This document shows, one piece after another, positions 44,158-54,400 of a DNA stretch of 64,000 nt. Origin of the DNA: Nocardia higoensis (lineage in GTDB: Bacteria > Actinomycetota > Actinomycetes > Mycobacteriales > Mycobacteriaceae); the NCBI RefSeq assembly GCF_015477835.1, contig NZ_JADLQN010000001.1:2542001-2606000 (forward strand). The letters are read 5' to 3'. A program made the translations under genes and the position numbers. Positions within the stretch are counted from its first letter, which is position 1, and each line of letters begins with the position of its first letter. Under the pieces are notes generated by a model. That model searched no databases. It was given only the letters and a program-made list of their open reading frames with translations, and was not told the DNA's origin.

Positions 44158-46709
44158 CCCGCGCATCGGCAACGGCCGATCCCGGCGCCGCCGGGCCCAC
44201 GACGATGACCGGCGTGCCGGGCGAGAACCACTCGCCGACAACGAGTTCCGTCGCGCCGGAATCAGCCGAGGCGTACGCGCCCGGGACCGGCCGGGCCGAG
44301 GACGCGGTGACCCGAGTGTTCGGCATCAGGCACCACGGGCCGGGTTCGGCGCGCTCGCTGGCGACGGCATTGGCGTACTTCCGGCCCGACGCGATCCTGA
44401 TCGAAGGTCCGGCCGACGCGGATCCGCTGATCGCCCATGTCGCCGACGAGAGCATGATCCCGCCGGTCGCGCTGCTGGCCTACGTACCCGCCGGTCCCGA
44501 CCGCGCGGCGTTCTGGCCGTTCGCGGTGTTCTCCCCCGAGTGGCAGGCCCTGCGCTACGCATCGGCGCACTCGGTCCCGGTCGGCTTCTGCGATCTGCCC
44601 GCGAGCATGGTGCTGGCCGCCGACGAGGCTCCCGGCGACCGCTCCGACCCGTTGGCCCGGCTCGCGGCGGCCGGCGGCTACGACGACGCCGAAAGGTGGT
44701 GGGACGCGGTCGTCGAGTCGGCGCCCGGCGCGAAACGCCCGCTCGGCACGGACACCGCCGGTTCCGCGCGGGCGGATCGGGGAACCCGAACCGGCGCGGA
44801 ACCCTCGCCCGAGCACGGCGCGGCCGAACTCTCCGGCGGGGGCTCGATCGATGAATCCCGCTCCGACAGCGACATCTTCGACGCGTTGATCGAGGCGATG
44901 GCCGCCCTGCGCGAGGACGCCGGGCACATCGACGAGCACACGCTGCGACGCGAGGCGTACATGCGGCAGGCGATGCGCAAGGCCGTCAAAGGCGGTGCGC
45001 GCAGGCTCGCGGTGGTGTGCGGCGCCTGGCACGCGCCCGCGCTGGCGGGCCCGCTCGGGCCCGCGGCTCCGGACGCCCGGTTGCTGAAGGGTATGCCGAA
45101 GGTCAAGGCGAGCCTGACCTGGATCCCCTGGACGCATTCGCGGCTGGCGAGCACGTCGGGTTACGGCGCGGGGATCGGCTCGCCCGGGTGGTATCACCAC
45201 TTGTTCACCGCCACCGAGCAGCCGATCGTCCGCTGGCTGACGCGGGTGGCGGGGGTGTTGCGCGCCCACGATCTGCCGGTGTCGAGCGCGCACGTCATCG
45301 AGGCCGTGCGGCTGGCCGACACGCTCGCCGCCCTGCGGGATCGTCCGCTGGCGGGATTGTCGGAGGTGACCGAGGCGGTGCGCGCGGTGATGTGCGGCGG
45401 CGACGAGACGATGGTGCGGGTGGTGACCGACGAACTCGTCGTCGGAGAGGCACTCGGCGCGATCCCGGACCGCGTCCCCACGGTCCCGCTGGACGCGGAT
45501 CTGCGGGCCACGGCGCGCAGGTTGCGGTTGAAGCAGGAGCCCACCGGGCGGGCGGTCGATCTGGACCTGCGCAAGGAACGGGAGCGGGAACGCTCGCATC
45601 TGCTGCACCGGCTCGCCCTGCTCGGCATCGATTGGGGCACCCCGGCCACCAGCGACGTGCGGGCGACCGGCACGTTCCGGGAGAGCTGGACGCTGCGCTG
45701 GCGCCCGGAATTCGCGGTGGCGGTGATCGACGCGTCACGCTGGGGCACGACGCTGCGAACCGCGGCGGAGGCGAAGATCCTCGACACCGCCGCCGGGCCG
45801 GATCGCAGCCTGGCCGACCTCACCGACGCCCTCGAACGAGCACTGCTCGCCGACCTCACCGGCGCCGTGCCCGCGCTCATCGACCGGCTGGCCGAGGTCG
45901 CCGCGCTCGATCACGATGTCACCCATCTGCTGGCCGCGCTGCCGGGCCTCGTCCGGACGCTGCGCTACGGCGATGTGCGCGGTACCGACACCACAGCACT
46001 GGCGGGGGTGGCCGACGGTCTGCTGCTGCGGGCCTGTGCCGGCCTGCCCGGCGCGGTCACCGGTCTGGACACCGCGGCTGCCGAGCAGTTGCGCGGCCAG
46101 CTCGACGCCACACACCTGGCCATCCACACCCGCGACGATGCCGCCGCCACCCTCATGTGGACCGACGCGCTCACCCGGCTGGCGAACCGCGACGACGTGC
46201 ACGGCGCGCTGGTCGGGCGGGCCGTGCGGCTGCTCACCGACGCGGGCGTGCTCACCTCCGGTGATGCGGCCGTCCGGCTTTCGGCGGCACTGTCGGTGGG
46301 CGCCACCGCCGCGCAGAAAGCGTCCTGGGTCGACGGTTTCGTCGGCGGGCAGGGTCTGCTCCTGGTGCACGACCGCCCGCTGTTGCGGCTGATCGACCGG
46401 TGGCTGCGCGGACTCGACGACGAGCAGTTCATGGAGACGCTGCCGGTGCTGCGACGGACCTTCGGTGCATTCGAATCGGGCGAGCGGCAGGCGATCGGGC
46501 GGGCCGTCCGCGATACCGGCGCCCCCACCCCGGCGCCCGCGGTCGCTCCGGCGGCGCTCGACGACGAACGCGGACGCCGCGCGATGGGCACCGTCGCCGC
46601 CCTGCTCGGCATCTCCGGGAGGGACGGCCTGTCCAGGAAGCGCGGCCCGTCCGGGGAGGACGGCGACTCCGGGGAGGACGGCGACTCCGGGGAGGACACT
46701 GATGCCTGA
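44154..46709 (+). CDS. DUF5682 family protein (YehM-like)
   Basis: An 851-residue cytosolic protein of unknown biochemical function, the constant third partner of this MoxR/VWA cluster. It begins, after about 45 disordered residues, with VTRVFGIRHHGPGSARSLATALAYF, typical of the family. Further conserved pieces are DAILIEGPADADPLI, AYMRQAMRKAVKGGARRLAVVCGAWHAPAL, and VKASLTWIPWTHSRLASTSGYGAGIGSPGWYHHLF. The start is TTG 44154 (TTGA overlap with MoxR stop) or ATG 44205. The C-terminus is an acidic repeat GEDGDS encoded by 18-bp tandem units that also carry the next gene's ribosome-binding site. Confidence 0.9.
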   Translation: MTRASATADPGAAGPTTMTGVPGENHSPTTSSVAPESAEAYAPGTGRAEDAVTRVFGIRHHGPGSARSLATALAYFRPDAILIEGPADADPLIAHVADESMIPPVALLAYVPAGPDRAAFWPFAVFSPEWQALRYASAHSVPVGFCDLPASMVLAADEAPGDRSDPLARLAAAGGYDDAERWWDAVVESAPGAKRPLGTDTAGSARADRGTRTGAEPSPEHGAAELSGGGSIDESRSDSDIFDALIEAMAALREDAGHIDEHTLRREAYMRQAMRKAVKGGARRLAVVCGAWHAPALAGPLGPAAPDARLLKGMPKVKASLTWIPWTHSRLASTSGYGAGIGSPGWYHHLFTATEQPIVRWLTRVAGVLRAHDLPVSSAHVIEAVRLADTLAALRDRPLAGLSEVTEAVRAVMCGGDETMVRVVTDELVVGEALGAIPDRVPTVPLDADLRATARRLRLKQEPTGRAVDLDLRKERERERSHLLHRLALLGIDWGTPATSDVRATGTFRESWTLRWRPEFAVAVIDASRWGTTLRTAAEAKILDTAAGPDRSLADLTDALERALLADLTGAVPALIDRLAEVAALDHDVTHLLAALPGLVRTLRYGDVRGTDTTALAGVADGLLLRACAGLPGAVTGLDTAAAEQLRGQLDATHLAIHTRDDAAATLMWTDALTRLANRDDVHGALVGRAVRLLTDAGVLTSGDAAVRLSAALSVGATAAQKASWVDGFVGGQGLLLVHDRPLLRLIDRWLRGLDDEQFMETLPVLRRTFGAFESGERQAIGRAVRDTGAPTPAPAVAPAALDDERGRRAMGTVAALLGISGRDGLSRKRGPSGEDGDSGEDGDSGEDTDA
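46650..46697 (+). repeat. 18-bp tandem repeats covering the ribosome-binding site of the VWA gene
   Basis: Units of TCCGGGGAGGACGGCGAC at 46650-46667 and 46668-46685 plus a partial third at 46686-46697. They encode SGEDGD repeats at the end of the DUF5682 protein. Each unit contains GGGGAGG; the last copy is 6 nt before the VWA ATG. Slippage would add or remove spare ribosome-binding sites without moving the nearest one. Confidence 0.85.
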
Positions 46710-47880
46710 CACCCCCGATACCGGCGACACGCATGCCCGCCGTTGGCGCCTGGTGCTCGGCGCCGCCGCCGAACCCGAGCTCGGCGGTCTCGGCACGGCC
46801 GAGGACACGGCAGTGGACCGGGCGCTCGGCGCGCTCTACAACACCGGCGACGAACCCGGCGGCGTCCGCGGCGGCGGGCTGGGCGGGTCTGCCCCGCGCG
46901 TGGCGCGCTGGCTCGGCGACATCCGCACCTATTTCCCGTCCACCGTCGTCGAGGTGATGCAGCGCGACGCGATCGACCGGCTGGACCTCACCGAACTCCT
47001 GCTGGAACCGGAACTGCTCGCCGCCGTCGAACCGGACGTGCACCTGGTCGGCACCCTCATCGGCCTCAATCGCGTCATGCCCGAGACCACCAAGCAGACC
47101 GCACGGCAGGTGGTCGCCCAGGTGGTGCGCGGGATCGAGGAGCGCATCGCCACCCACACCCGCGCGGCTGTCGGCGGCGCGATCGACCGGGCCGCCAGGA
47201 CCTCGCGGCCCGCGCCGCGAGATATCGACTGGGACCGCACTATTCGCCGCAATCTCGCGAGCTATCTGCCCGAATACCGCACCGTGGTGCCGAAACACCT
47301 GGTCGGCTACGGCCGCAAGAGCCGAGCCGTGCGCCGCGAAGTGGTCCTGGCCATCGACCAGTCCGGCTCGATGGCCGCCAGCGTCGTCTACGCCTCGGTG
47401 TTCGGCGCGGTCCTGGCCTCCCTGCGTTCGATGCGCACCCACCTGATCGCCTTCGACACCGCGGTCGTCGACCTGACCGATCAGCTCGACGACCCGGTCG
47501 AGGTGCTCTTCGGCACCCAGCTCGGCGGCGGCACCGACATCAACCGCGCCCTGGCCTACTGCGAGTCGCTGATCACCCGCCCCGACGACACCCTGGTCGT
47601 GCTGGTCTCGGACCTCTTCGAGGGCGGCATCCGCGCCGAGATGCTGCGGCGTGTCCGATCCATGCGCGAATCCGGCGTCCAGGTGGTGGTCCTGCTCGCC
47701 CTCAGCGACGAAGGCGCCCCGGCCTTCGACCACGACAACGCCGCTGCCCTCGCCGGGCTCGGCATCCCCGCGTTCGCCTGCACTCCCGACGCCTTCCCCG
47801 ACCTGCTCGCGGTCGCGTTCGATCGTGGGGACATCGGTGCGTGGGCGGATGCGCATGCCGGGCGATCCGGCCGACGCTGA
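46702..47880 (+). CDS. VWA domain protein (YehP-like), MoxR partner
   Basis: A 392-residue protein ending the MoxR cluster. The N-terminal helical region (1-200) has ELGGLGTAEDTAVDRALGALY and a GGLGGSAPRVARWLGDIR segment. The C-terminal von Willebrand A domain (about 212-385) has a complete metal-ion-dependent adhesion site: Asp219-x-Ser221-x-Ser223 (DQSGSM), Thr278 (GGGTDI) and Asp304 (SDLFEG). Such VWA proteins dock substrates to the MoxR ATPase via the bound metal. ATG 46702 overlaps the DUF5682 gene by 8 bp with GGGGAGG upstream. Terminator follows. Confidence 0.93.
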   Translation: MPDTPDTGDTHARRWRLVLGAAAEPELGGLGTAEDTAVDRALGALYNTGDEPGGVRGGGLGGSAPRVARWLGDIRTYFPSTVVEVMQRDAIDRLDLTELLLEPELLAAVEPDVHLVGTLIGLNRVMPETTKQTARQVVAQVVRGIEERIATHTRAAVGGAIDRAARTSRPAPRDIDWDRTIRRNLASYLPEYRTVVPKHLVGYGRKSRAVRREVVLAIDQSGSMAASVVYASVFGAVLASLRSMRTHLIAFDTAVVDLTDQLDDPVEVLFGTQLGGGTDINRALAYCESLITRPDDTLVVLVSDLFEGGIRAEMLRRVRSMRESGVQVVVLLALSDEGAPAFDHDNAAALAGLGIPAFACTPDAFPDLLAVAFDRGDIGAWADAHAGRSGRR

Positions 47881-48039
47881 CGCCGGATCCCCGCGCTCGG
47901 TGGTCGTCGCGGAGTCCTCGCTTTCGCGTCACCGCATCAGACGGTCGGCGGCACCAGCGACGGGCGCGTCCGTGGTCGCCACGCACACCGTCGCGGCGGG
48001 GTGCGGGCACCGGTGAGTAGGCTCCCCGCCGGAAACGAA

Positions 48040-48070
48040 CGAGCGCGCGACGGGATTCGTCGCGCGCTCG
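48040..48070. terminator. Bidirectional hairpin between VWA and ABC permease genes
   Basis: Perfect 13-bp stem CGAGCGCGCGACG (48040-48052) pairing with 48058-48070 and loop GGATT. Sits between convergent operons, 17 bp from the permease stop. Confidence 0.85.
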
Positions 48071-48086
48071 TACCGGGGTGGGGTCG

Positions 48087-50639
48087 TCAGAGATCTGCGA
48101 TGGCCGCCAGGGGTGGCGTGCGGGCCGCGCGGATGGCGGGCCACACGGCGGCCAGCACACCCACGACAGCCGCGGCGATCAGCACCGCGATCAGCTGGCC
48201 CCACGGAACAGCGATCTGGTCGATACCGAAATCGCGCAGAGTGCGCAGGAATCCGACCCCCAGGCCGAGACCGAGGACGACGCCGACGATCGCGCCGAAC
48301 ACCGCGATCAGCACCGACTCCAGGTAGATCGTGCGCCGGATCTGCGAGCGCAGCGCGCCGACCGCGCGCAGCATGCCGATCTCGCGGCGACGCTCCACCA
48401 CCGACAGTGCCAGGGTGTTGATGATGCCGAGGATGGCGATCACCACCGCCAGGGCGAGCAGACCGTAGAGGACGGCCAGCATGGTGTTGATCTGCTGGCC
48501 CTGGGTGCCCTTGAACTCCTCGCGGTCCTGGACCTGCACGATCACGAACTGATCGGTGGCTTGCTCCAGCTCGGCACGCAGCGCGGCCGGGTCGACGCCG
48601 TCCTTCGCGGTGACCAGGACGAAGAAGTTGCTGCGGAACGTGGGCGGGGTGACCTCCTCGAAGACCGAAGGCGAGACCACCAGTTCCGACAGCAGCGGGG
48701 TGTTGCGGTAGATGCCCGCGACGGTGACCGCGACCTTCTGATTGCGGTCCAGCCCGGTCAGTTCGGTGCTCTGGCCGACACTCAGGCCGTGCTCCTCGGC
48801 TTCGTTCTGCGAGACGAGGATGTCGCGGTCACCGATCGTCGCGGTGCCTTCGAGGATCTCGTAGTTCAACGCCCCGCCGATCGGGCCGTCCGGGGAGACG
48901 CCGGTGGTCCGGTCGTCGCCGATGCGGACCACCACGCCGCGGAAACCGACCACCTCGGCGGCGTCGGGCACATTCGCGCGCACCGCGTCGGGCACCGCGA
49001 GCGGCAGGCCGATGACCTGCTGCGGAGGCCCGGTGAGCACGAAATCGGACTGCACGCCCTTGTCGACGAGCACCCCGATGCTCTCCTTGGCCGAAGCGCC
49101 GAGCATGCCGATCGCGGTGACCAGCATGAGGCCCAGGGTCAGCGCGAAGGCGGTCGCGGCGGTGCGGCGCGGATTGCGCACGGCGTTGTTGCGCGCCATC
49201 CGCCCGACCGGTCCGAATGGCTTGAACAGCATGCCGAGCGCGCCGACCACCGGCTGGGACAGCGCGGGCGAGGCCAGCAGCACCGCCAGGATCAGCGCGA
49301 GTGCGCCGATGCCGACGATCGTGGCCGCGGTGCCGCCGGTCGACTGCGCGCCGAGCACGACCAGCCCCACGCCGACCACCGCGAGGACCACGCCGACGAG
49401 GGTGCGCACCTGCAGCGATTCGCCTGTCGAGGCGAACTCCTCGCGCATCGCCTCCACCGGCGGGATCTTGGCGGCCCGACGCGCGGGAGCGTAGGCGCTG
49501 ACCACGGTGACCAGCAGGCCCACCAGCAGCGCGACCAGCACGGTGCGCGGCAGCACCGCCATCGAACCGGTCGGTACACCGAGGTCGAAGGCATTGAGCA
49601 GCTCGGACAGGCCGAACGCCAGGGCGATGCCGCCCGCGAGCCCGAGCAGACTGCCGATCACGCCGATGACCAGTGCTTCGACGACCACCGAATTGCCGAC
49701 CTGCCTGCTGGAGGCGCCGATGGCTCTCAGCAGCGCCAGTTCGCGCAGGCGCTGGGCGACGATCATCGAGAAGGTGTTGTAGATGATGAAGGTGCCGACG
49801 ATGAGCGCGATCGCGCCGAAGGCCAGCAGGAAGTAGTTGAGGAACTCGAGCGCCTCGGAGATCTGCGCCTGCAGGTCCGCGCGCACCTGTTCGGCATTGC
49901 GGACCGCGTAGTCCGGCAGCGCCGCGGCGAGCCGGTCGCGCAGTTCGTCGGGGTCGGTTCCGGGCGCGGCGGCGATGTCGATGTGCGCCACGTGCTTTCC
50001 GTCGGTGAACAGTTCGCGGGCCTGCGCCTCCTCGAAGAGCAGGCCGACGTAACCGCCGACGTCGGTGGGCACGTCGTAGATGCCGGTCACCGTCACGTCG
50101 ATCACCGGCATCTGCTGCGCGCCCGCCGAGGGGATCAGGACCTTGGTGCGGTCACCGACGCGCAGTCCGGCCCGTTCCGCGGCGCTGTTGTTGATGGCGA
50201 CCTCGCCGGGGCGGGCGGGTGGCGTGCCCGCGAGGAAGGTCGCGGTCTCGCCGACGGCCTGATCCGGCGGCAGGTAGGACTCGCCGACGCTGGGCGCGCC
50301 ACCGGTCTGCACCGGCTTCGTGCCCTCCGGGTCGAGCAGCAGGATCACGCCGCTCACCGCCGGGGCGACCGCGCGCACCCCCTCGGTCTGCTTCACCTGC
50401 TCGACGACCTCGATCGGCACGCCGAAGGACTGCATCTCCTCCGTGCTCACCCGCACGTCCACGCCCTTGGCCTCGTCGGCGAAGATACCGTCGAAGGTGC
50501 GCTGCAAGGTATCGGTGAAGACGAACGATCCGGCGATGAAGGCCGTGCCGAGCACGACCGAGAGCAGGGTCAGTGCCAGGCGCACCTTGTGCGCGGCCAG
50601 ATTGCGCAAGGCGACCTTGCGCATGGGAGACGACGCCAT
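48087..50639 (-). CDS. ABC transporter permease, FtsX/MacB type with two FtsX domains
   Basis: An 850-residue inner-membrane permease with the duplicated arrangement TM1 - extracytoplasmic domain - three TM helices (about 255-400), a helical insert, TM and second extracytoplasmic domain, and three final TM helices (about 720-835). FtsX motifs occur twice: AQRLRELALLRAIGASSRQV and VERRREIGMLRAVGALRSQI. Together with the adjacent ATPase it probably exports or extracts lipids or lipoproteins, or acts in signalling, as in Lol/Mac-type systems. ATG overlaps the ATPase stop by one base (TGATG). Confidence 0.93.
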   Translation of the reverse strand: MASSPMRKVALRNLAAHKVRLALTLLSVVLGTAFIAGSFVFTDTLQRTFDGIFADEAKGVDVRVSTEEMQSFGVPIEVVEQVKQTEGVRAVAPAVSGVILLLDPEGTKPVQTGGAPSVGESYLPPDQAVGETATFLAGTPPARPGEVAINNSAAERAGLRVGDRTKVLIPSAGAQQMPVIDVTVTGIYDVPTDVGGYVGLLFEEAQARELFTDGKHVAHIDIAAAPGTDPDELRDRLAAALPDYAVRNAEQVRADLQAQISEALEFLNYFLLAFGAIALIVGTFIIYNTFSMIVAQRLRELALLRAIGASSRQVGNSVVVEALVIGVIGSLLGLAGGIALAFGLSELLNAFDLGVPTGSMAVLPRTVLVALLVGLLVTVVSAYAPARRAAKIPPVEAMREEFASTGESLQVRTLVGVVLAVVGVGLVVLGAQSTGGTAATIVGIGALALILAVLLASPALSQPVVGALGMLFKPFGPVGRMARNNAVRNPRRTAATAFALTLGLMLVTAIGMLGASAKESIGVLVDKGVQSDFVLTGPPQQVIGLPLAVPDAVRANVPDAAEVVGFRGVVVRIGDDRTTGVSPDGPIGGALNYEILEGTATIGDRDILVSQNEAEEHGLSVGQSTELTGLDRNQKVAVTVAGIYRNTPLLSELVVSPSVFEEVTPPTFRSNFFVLVTAKDGVDPAALRAELEQATDQFVIVQVQDREEFKGTQGQQINTMLAVLYGLLALAVVIAILGIINTLALSVVERRREIGMLRAVGALRSQIRRTIYLESVLIAVFGAIVGVVLGLGLGVGFLRTLRDFGIDQIAVPWGQLIAVLIAAAVVGVLAAVWPAIRAARTPPLAAIADL

Positions 50640-51415
50640 CAGAGCTTCTCCAGTGCCTTCATCCGGTCGAGCACGGACTCCGCGGTGGGATCGCGTAGTT
50701 CGTCGACGATCCGGCCGTCGTTGAGGAACACCACCCGGTCGGCGTAGGCGGCGGCATAGGGTTCGTGGGTGACCATGACGACGGTCTGGTCGAACTCGTC
50801 CACGGCGGTGCGCAGGATCGAGAGCACTTCGCCGCTGGACCGCGAATCCAGGTTGCCGGTGGGCTCGTCGCCGAAGATGATCTCCGGCTTGCCCGCCAGC
50901 GCCCGCGCGCACGCGACGCGCTGCTGCTGACCGCCGGAGAGCTCGCTGGGGCGGTGGGTGAGCCGGTTGGCCAGGCCGAGGCGGTCGACCACGGTGTCGA
51001 GCCACTGCTGGTCGGCGGTGCGACCGGCGATGTCCAGCGGCAGGGTGATGTTCTCCAGCGCGGTGAGCGTCGGCACCAGGTTGAACGCCTGGAAGACGAA
51101 GCCGATGCGGTCGCGCCGCAGCATGGTCATCTGCTTGTCGTCGAGGTCGGTGAGGTCGGTGTCGCCGATCCGCACGACGCCCGAGGTCGCGCTGTCGAGG
51201 CCGGCCAGGCAGTGCATCAGGGTGGACTTGCCCGAGCCCGAGGGCCCCATGATCGCGGTGAACTCGCCCTTGGCGAATTCCACCGTGACTCCGTCCAATG
51301 CCCTGACCTGGGTGTCCGCCGAGCCGTACACCTTGGTCACGTCGATGGCGCGCGCCACGATCTCCCCCGGACGCACCGGGTCCGCTGATTCGACGCCAAC
51401 AGCTTGCGATGTCAT
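50639..51415 (-). CDS. ABC transporter ATP-binding protein (LolD/MacB type)
   Basis: A 258-residue ATPase: Walker A GPSGSGKST (about 57-65), Q-loop VFQAFNL, signature LSGGQQQRVACARAL, Walker B EIIFGDEPTGNLD, H-loop MVTHEP. The DEPTGNLDS sequence and short size are typical of subunits pairing with FtsX-type permeases. ATG 51415 is chosen; a GTG two codons earlier is possible. It precedes the permease gene in a two-gene operon. The upstream neighbour on the same strand is a SARP regulator ending 71 bp away, which may or may not control it. Confidence 0.94.
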   Translation of the reverse strand: MTSQAVGVESADPVRPGEIVARAIDVTKVYGSADTQVRALDGVTVEFAKGEFTAIMGPSGSGKSTLMHCLAGLDSATSGVVRIGDTDLTDLDDKQMTMLRRDRIGFVFQAFNLVPTLTALENITLPLDIAGRTADQQWLDTVVDRLGLANRLTHRPSELSGGQQQRVACARALAGKPEIIFGDEPTGNLDSRSSGEVLSILRTAVDEFDQTVVMVTHEPYAAAYADRVVFLNDGRIVDELRDPTAESVLDRMKALEKL

Positions 51416-51486
51416 GCCCACCAGTCTGTCGTGTCGCCCCGGCCCGCGCCATCAGGGAAACCCCCCACGTCACGGGGGCAGGCGGC

Positions 51487-54400
51487 TCAGGTGAACGGCC
51501 AGGCCGCCAGCCGGTCGGCGGCGCGGGACTCGTAGGGGAGCGCGCCGAGGGCGCGAGCGCGCCTGTGTGCGGCCTGCACCTCCGCCCGCGCGCCGGGGAG
51601 CCCGAGGATGCCGCGCGCGGTGCCACGGTAGAGGCCTGCCGGGCCGAGGCACACCAGCCCCGGCCACTGCACCAGCAACGTCTCGCCCCAGCCACGGGTC
51701 AGCGGTTCCAGTTCGGCGGTCAGTTCGCCGACGCGACCACGGTGGCGGGGCGCGAGCCTGCCGACCGAGAGCAGAGCTTCGATCAACAGCGGTGCCCGAA
51801 CCACCACGCGCGGCCCGTGCCACCTGCCCGGCAGGGCGAGGATCGACTCGATCGTGGCCAGCGCGCGTTCGTGGTCTCCGTCCTGCGCCGCGGCCATGGC
51901 GACGACCAGCGCGAAGTCCTCGTCGAATTCCTCGGCCATGCGGCTCGCGGCGGCCAGCGCCTCCCCGAGGCGGCCTCGGTGCCACAGTTCGATCGAGTTG
52001 CTCGTCAGTATCGATGCTTCGGCGAGCAACCGGGCGCGGTCGTCGACGGCGCCGAGATCCTCGGCGAAACGGGTGGTCAACGTCTGCGATCGGGCATAGT
52101 CGCCGCGCAGGAGCGCGACCATGACCTGCCACCACAACTGGGTGGCGGCCAGATCCGCGCCGCCGTCGTCGGCCAGCCGGGTGAACTCGGCCGAGAGCCT
52201 GCGCACCAGCCGCAGATCGCCGGACTCCAGTGCGCACACACGGCGCAAATGCACCGCTGTCGCCCGGGCCGCGCGGTCGTGGCCTGCCAGCTCCTCCAGT
52301 TCTTCGGCGATCTTGCGCCGGTCGGCGACGGTGGTCGGATCCCAGGTGCACAGGAATTCGGCCAGCAGCACTTGCGGCCACGAACGGCTGCCCGGCGCAC
52401 TGCGCGCCTGCGCGTCGGCGAGGGCGTCGAGATCGCCTTCCAGACCATGGATGGCGCGGTCGGCGGCCTCGATCGCCTGTATCTCGGCGACCAGGTCGTT
52501 GTCCAAGCGCAGACGATGGACCAGCGCCTGGTTGCGCAGCGCCGACGAACCCGACTGCACCACACCGTATCCGGAGAAATAGCCGGCGACCCCGCGGGCG
52601 GCGGCGAGCAGTGCGGTCGCGGCCAGTCCCGGCCAGTCCGCGCGGTCGGCGCAGTGGCGGCCCGCGCGGTCGAAGCACGCGGTGGCGGCGTCGTAGCGGC
52701 CGAGGCGATTGTGGGCCTGGCCAGCCAGCAGATCGAATTCGATCAGCAGTGCGGTGTCGGCGGGGTCGGTGTGGCCGGTTCCGCGTGCGGCGAACTCGGC
52801 GCATTCGGTGGCCGCGTCCGTGCGCAGCGCGTCGCGGGCGGCCGCCAGGCAGGCGTGCGCGGCCCGCGGGTCGAGTGAGCCGAGGGCGGCGGCGCTGCGG
52901 TGCAGGGCCAGCGCCGCGTGCGCGTCCGGGCGCTGCTGGTCGATGGTGTCGGCGACCAGCGCGTGCCACCGCGCGGTGCGCAGGTCCCCGAGGGTGGCCA
53001 GGACAGCGGCGCGCACGAGTTCGTGGCCGAAGGCGATGACGCCGTCGGCGACGGTGACGACCCGAGCGGCGACGAGTTCACCGACCCGCTCGTCGAATCC
53101 GGGCACGGCCGATGGCTCCGTGCGCTGCCCCTCCCGCAGGGGAGCCGGCCTGCCCTGGCGCCTGTCGTCGGCCCCGGCGAGCAGGGCGACGGGCGCCTGC
53201 AGGCCGAGCACGGCCAGCAACTCGGCGAGTTCCCTGGCCGAGTCGGACACGACGCCCAGTTTCGCGGCGGTGATCTCGGCGGCACTGCCGGTGTCCAGCG
53301 CGCGGCCCGCCCGGACGAGATCGCACAGCTGCGTGGCGACGAAAGGGCTGCCCGCGCTCAACTCGACGATCCGGCCGGTCACGTCGGGGTCGGCGACCCC
53401 GACCTCGGCGCGCACCAGATCGCGCACCGCGGCATCGGGCAACGGCGTCAGTTCGACCGCGAGGTGCGTGCCCGCGGTGCGCAGCGCCCGCAGCGCCGCG
53501 TCCACCTCGCCGGGCAGCGGGCCGGGGCGGACGGCGAGCACGAGGAGCACGGGGTGCGTGCGCAGCGCCCGCATCGCGGCCGCGACCACGCGCAGCGAAT
53601 CGGGGTCGGCCCGGTGCGCGTCGTCGATGACCGCCAGTACCCGGCCGGTCTCCCTGGCGACCTCCGCGAACAGTGCCGACAGCGCGCGCGAGGTCACCGG
53701 CTCCGGCACCGGACGACCCGCCAGTGCCGCCTGGTCCAGCCACGGCATCAAGGTGGCCAGGGCCGACGCGCCGCCGTCGCCTGCTCCCGCGGTGACGAAG
53801 GCGTCCCCGCCGTGGCGGCGCACGGCGTCGTCGACGACGGCGGTCTTGCCCAGGCCCGCCGCGCCGCGCACCGTCACGACGGTCAGTCCCCGCCGGGACC
53901 GGTCCACGGCTCGATCGAGCACGGCGGCGACGTCGTCACGCCCGGACAGCCGCGGCCTCGGCTCCGGAACCGGGACGGTCGCCGGAGCGCGGATCTCGCT
54001 CTCCACCCGGACCGTGTCGGGTGCGGGGTCGAGGCCGAGATCCGCACGCAGGTCGCGGCGCAACCGGACCAGCGCGTCGAGGGCCTCGGAGGTCCGCCCG
54101 CAATCGCGCAGTGCCAGCGCCAGCAGCCGGGCAGTGCCCTCGCGATGGGGATGCCTGGCGCATTCGTCGCTGAGCAGAGTCACCGCGTGCCCGGCGCGGC
54201 CGAGCACGAGCAGGCCCTCGGCGCACATGTCGACCAGTTCGGCGCGCAAGTCCGCCAGCCGCGTCCGCTCCGGCGCGAGTTCGGCGATGTCGCCGACGTC
54301 GGCGAGCGCTTCGCCGCGCCAGAGTCCGAGCGCGTGTTCCAGCATGCCGACCGCACGCGGCACGTCGCCGTCGGCGTGCGCCGCCCTGGCGTCCCGGGAC

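Noticed and set aside
48087-51695. A 1202-codon frame joining the ABC permease to sequence upstream
   Set aside because: The upstream 350 codons overlap the ABC ATPase gene in another frame; the permease start at 50639 is coupled to the ATPase stop.
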